64,000 nt of DNA from Pseudomonadota bacterium. Lineage in GTDB: Bacteria; Desulfobacterota; Desulfobulbia; Desulfobulbales; JAHJIY01. The position numbers and the translations under genes were made by a program. This document shows, in pieces, positions 60,880 through 64,000 of the stretch; positions within the stretch are counted from its first letter, which is position 1; each line of letters starts with the position of its first letter. The stretch is taken from contig JAHJIY010000067.1 of assembly GCA_018823175.1 (NCBI GenBank), positions 1 through 64,000 on the forward strand. Direction: 5' to 3'. The notes beneath the pieces were generated by a model. That model ran no database searches, had not been told where the DNA came from, and was given only the letters and a program-made list of their open reading frames with translations.

Positions 60880-62544
60880 CTCAGAGAACTTCGTATTACC
60901 AACCTGGCATTGGTTGAATCATTGCAGATAGATTTTACCGATGGTCTTATTGTCCTGACCGGTGAAACCGGGGCGGGCAAGTCTATTATCATGCAGTCCA
61001 TGTATTTGTTGACCGGCGGTCGGGCTGCCGTGTCATGGGTGCGGACCGGGGCTGAGGCGGCCACCGTGGAGGCCCTTTTTGATTGCCACGCCAAACCGAT
61101 GGTCCTGGAAAAAATACGGGCGGGTGGTTTTGAGACCGATGGTGAGGTCATCATCAAGAGGATTATCTCGATCAAAGGAAAAAGCAGTTTTTATGTCAAC
61201 GGTAGTATGGCCACGGTCAAATCCGTAACCGAGATGGCGGAGTATCTGTTAAGCGTTGCCAGTCAGCATGATCATCAGCAGTTACTGGTTCCCCGTTACC
61301 ATCTTGATTTTATTGATGCGGTCGGCAATCTGTGGGGGCAGCGGGAAGGGTTTACCGCAATTTATCGAGAGTGGCGGCAACTTCGGGACGATCTGCAGAT
61401 TCTGCGGCAAAAAGAAAACGATAAGGAGCAACATCGGGATTTTCTGGATTTTCAATGTCGGGAAATTGAAGAGGCATCTCTGCGGGATGGTGAGGATGAG
61501 GAACTTGATCAGGAGAAGGACCGGCTGAAAGCGGCGGATGATTTGATCAGGCTTGGTCATCAGACTTTTGAAATGCTCAGTGGAGATGTGACCGATGCCC
61601 TGGCTATCGCCAGGAAGAATCTTGAGCAGATGGCGTCTTTTGATCAGGGGATTACGGAACTTGCCTCGCAGGTGGCTGGTTTAAGTTTCCAGCTTGAGGA
61701 AAGTGTGGCCCAGGTCAGGGATTATGTTGATAACGTGGTTGACGATCCGGAGCGGCTTGATCTGGTCATTGCCAGGATAGATCTGCTGCAGCGTTTGAAG
61801 AGAAAATATGGCCCGACCTTGGCTGATGTGGTGGCCCATGGCGAGAAAACGAGAGAAGAACTTAAGTCTTTGGCCGAGATGGACCAGCGGCTTGAAGATT
61901 TGCAGCGCAAAGTTGCCGATTGTGAACAAAAACTTCTTGTGCAGGCCAGGATTATTTCCGAGGCCCGGAAAAAAACCAGCGAGAAATTGGTCGCTGACAT
62001 AAGCGCGGAACTTAAAGCGCTTTGTTTTGATCATGCCATATTCGAGATATATTATGACGGCCCTGAAAATCCTGCCATTGCAGATATTTCAAGTCTTGGC
62101 TGGGACCGGCCTGAATTTATGTTTTCGGCAAATCCCGGCGAGCCGGTTAAGCCTGTGGCCAAAATTGCCTCCGGCGGGGAACTTTCCAGATTGATGCTGG
62201 CCTTGAAGTGTATCCTGGCCCGGCATGATCAGGTGGAAACGGTTATTTTCGATGAGGTGGATGCCGGGATTAGCGGTAAGGCCGCCGAGGCAGTGGCCCG
62301 AAAAATAAGGGAGCTGGCCGGTCATCATCAGGTTCTGTGTATTACCCATTTGCCGCAGATCGCCGCCGGCGCTGATGAACATTATCTGGTTGAAAAAAAT
62401 GTAATCAATAACCGGACCCGCACAACTATTTCACATCTTTCCAAAGACACCCGGGTTGGCGAGCTGGCCAGGATGCTTGACGGCGAGTCGATAACCGATC
62501 AGACCATGGCATATGCCAGGGAACTTGTTTCCAGGAACATATAG
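60880..62544 (+). CDS. recN: DNA repair protein RecN
   Basis: MLRELRITNLALVESLQIDFTDGLIVLTGETGAGKSII; KIASGGELSRLMLALK; FDEVDAGISGKAAEAV. Track start 60805 is an upstream extension. Confidence 0.95.
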   Translation, partial: LRELRITNLALVESLQIDFTDGLIVLTGETGAGKSIIMQSMYLLTGGRAAVSWVRTGAEAATVEALFDCHAKPMVLEKIRAGGFETDGEVIIKRIISIKGKSSFYVNGSMATVKSVTEMAEYLLSVASQHDHQQLLVPRYHLDFIDAVGNLWGQREGFTAIYREWRQLRDDLQILRQKENDKEQHRDFLDFQCREIEEASLRDGEDEELDQEKDRLKAADDLIRLGHQTFEMLSGDVTDALAIARKNLEQMASFDQGITELASQVAGLSFQLEESVAQVRDYVDNVVDDPERLDLVIARIDLLQRLKRKYGPTLADVVAHGEKTREELKSLAEMDQRLEDLQRKVADCEQKLLVQARIISEARKKTSEKLVADISAELKALCFDHAIFEIYYDGPENPAIADISSLGWDRPEFMFSANPGEPVKPVAKIASGGELSRLMLALKCILARHDQVETVIFDEVDAGISGKAAEAVARKIRELAGHHQVLCITHLPQIAAGADEHYLVEKNVINNRTRTTISHLSKDTRVGELARMLDGESITDQTMAYARELVSRNI

Positions 62545-62548
62545 TCCG

Positions 62549-63565
62549 ATGTCAAAAAAAGAAGTATCCGCCATCGCCCTTTTTTCGGGGGGCTTGGATA
62601 GTATTCTTGCCTGCCGCCTCATTGCGGCCCAAGGGATCAAGGTGAAAGCGGTCAAGTTTGTCAGTCCTTTTTTCGATTACAGCCTGCTGGCTGAAGAAGA
62701 GTACGCAAAGGAGATCCGAAGTAAGTATGGGATTGATGTCTGCGTGCGGGACGTCAGCGTCAGTTATCTTGAGATGCTGAGGGCTCCGGCCCATGGATAC
62801 GGCAGGAACTTTAACCCTTGTGTGGACTGTAAAATTCTTTTGGTCTCTGAGGCCCGGAAAATGATGGCCGAGTTTGGCGCCTCTTTTCTGATAACCGGTG
62901 AGGTCATCGGCCAGCGTCCCATGTCGCAGCGGTTAGACACCTTGCGGGTAATTGAGCGGGACAGCGGCTGTGATGGCATATTGCTGCGCCCTTTATGTGC
63001 CAAGAATCAGAAACCTACTATTCCGGAAATAAAAGGACTGGTCGATCGCGAGCAGCTTCTTGATTTTTCGGGCCGGACGAGAGGTCCGCAGATCAAGCTG
63101 GCAGAAAGTTTTGGGATTGTTGATTTCCCCACGCCGGCCGGCGGCTGTTCTCTTACCGATCCGATAAGGGCGAAGAGGGTAAAGTGGTTTTTTGAAGAGT
63201 ATGAACAGGTAACGGTAACCGATGGCCGGCTGTTACTGACAGGAAGGCATTTTACGCTGCCCTCCGGCAGTTGGCTGGTAATGGGGCGGGATGAAAAAGA
63301 AAACGAAAAGATTCTGCAACTTGCTCAGCCCGGGGATATGGTTTTACAAATGCGCGATTGGCCGGGGCCGTCGGCTGTCCTGCGTTATTCGTCAAGCCCG
63401 GATGAAATAGAGATCGCCGTCGGATTGATCAAACGTTACTGTAAAAAAGGGGTGGAACGTAATTTGGCGGTGGTGTTAGTCGCGGCGGCAGGGCAGGAGA
63501 ATAATGTTGTCAGTATCTCAGCCCCTCCCCTGGATGATGAAACGGTCAGCTCATGGATTCGGTGA
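62549..63565 (+). CDS. PP-loop ATPase, MnmA/ThiI-like tRNA-thiolation-type protein
   Basis: AIALFSGGLDSILACRLIAAQGIKV; NPCVDCKILL; FPTPAGGCSLTDP. Track start 62513 overlaps recN. Confidence 0.75.
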   Translation: MSKKEVSAIALFSGGLDSILACRLIAAQGIKVKAVKFVSPFFDYSLLAEEEYAKEIRSKYGIDVCVRDVSVSYLEMLRAPAHGYGRNFNPCVDCKILLVSEARKMMAEFGASFLITGEVIGQRPMSQRLDTLRVIERDSGCDGILLRPLCAKNQKPTIPEIKGLVDREQLLDFSGRTRGPQIKLAESFGIVDFPTPAGGCSLTDPIRAKRVKWFFEEYEQVTVTDGRLLLTGRHFTLPSGSWLVMGRDEKENEKILQLAQPGDMVLQMRDWPGPSAVLRYSSSPDEIEIAVGLIKRYCKKGVERNLAVVLVAAAGQENNVVSISAPPLDDETVSSWIR

Positions 63566-63584
63566 GGAAAGATTTTTTTGACGT

Positions 63585-63731
63585 TTAATGTTCTTCTTTA
63601 GAATTGTTGTCCTTAGAATTGTCCTCTTGATACGTATAATCTCCAAACTCAATTCCCTCGTCTGCGGATCTGTTTAGTGAGGAAATGGTCTCAGCTTCGA
63701 GGATATCTTCAAGGTATTCGTATATTTGCAT
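63585..63731 (-). CDS. Possible small ORF (48 aa) MQIYEYLEDILEAETISSLNRSADEGIEFGDYTYQEDNSKDNNSKEEH
   Basis: ATG-to-TAA frame with acidic, codon-like composition; weak ribosome-binding site. Confidence 0.3.
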   Translation of the reverse strand: MQIYEYLEDILEAETISSLNRSADEGIEFGDYTYQEDNSKDNNSKEEH

Positions 63732-63933
63732 GAGTTGTTTAATTTAAGTTTATTAAAAACTATTAAAATTATCTCAGAAACTCGTTTTAAAGTCCATTTA
63801 ATATTTGAAGTTTGTTTCAGAGTTGATCTGTGTGGGCAAAATTAAGTGCCTTGTATTCCTGGTAGTTTAAGGTTGGCTGTTTTCAATTGAACTTCGGTCA
63901 ATCAACTGTTATATAAGCTTTTTTGTTGAGTTT

Positions 63934-64000
63934 GCCACCGTAGCTCAGATGGTAGAGCAGTTGATTCGTAATCATCAGGTCAGCGGTTCGATTCCGCTCG
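63934..64000 (+). tRNA. tRNA-Thr(CGT), truncated by the window end
   Basis: GCCACCGTAGCTCAGATGGTAGAGCAGTTGATTCGTAATCATCAGGTCAGCGGTTCGATTCCGCTCG; D-arm, anticodon loop TTCGTAA, T-loop TTCGATT. Confidence 0.88.

Overview
This is a gene-dense bacterial chromosome segment. Its content (multihaem cytochromes, DUF3786 Fe-S protein, MSHA-type pilus, rpsF-rpsR-DUF2232-rplI-dnaB block) suggests a Desulfobulbales/Desulfuromonadota-like anaerobe; this taxonomy is inference only. Main blocks: (1) a His-rich YtkA-like lipoprotein plus a MauG-type dihaem peroxidase; (2) a prepilin, a TMTC-like membrane/TPR protein and a ~20 kb MSHA-type type IV pilus locus ending in a 1985-aa MshQ-like adhesin; (3) a housekeeping run: dusB, tkt, lptE, leuS, dnaB, rplI, DUF2232, rpsR, rpsF, mazG; (4) an AP2-like protein, a response regulator and ppaC; (5) a tetrahaem cytochrome/metallophosphatase-like gene; (6) rarA, DUF3786, bactofilin, M23 peptidase, PP2C, Ser/Thr kinase-WD40, FHA and two HDOD-GAF-like paralogues; (7) a Ca/Na antiporter, monomeric icd, ankyrin protein, M48 peptidase, recN, a PP-loop protein and a truncated tRNA-Thr(CGT). 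The strongest discovery candidate is block 5. The ORF track starts it at a TTG (39812), but the frame extends upstream through one in-frame TGA (39825-39827) to an ATG at 39971 with an AGGAG ribosome-binding site and a signal peptide. The context is ...GEIEPCG-TGA-KTNQLGGL.... A hairpin follows with loop GGUCU at +19 to +23 after the TGA, the same register I recall for the E. coli fdhF SECIS. This looks like an overlooked selenoprotein. Other structured signals are a 159-bp MITE-like element between dusB and tkt, an 89-bp nested palindrome at the window start, 54-bp hairpin-bearing tandem repeats upstream of ppaC, two heptanucleotide tracts at msh gene junctions, and a decayed receiver-domain remnant. 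No database searches were run; product names come from motif recognition.
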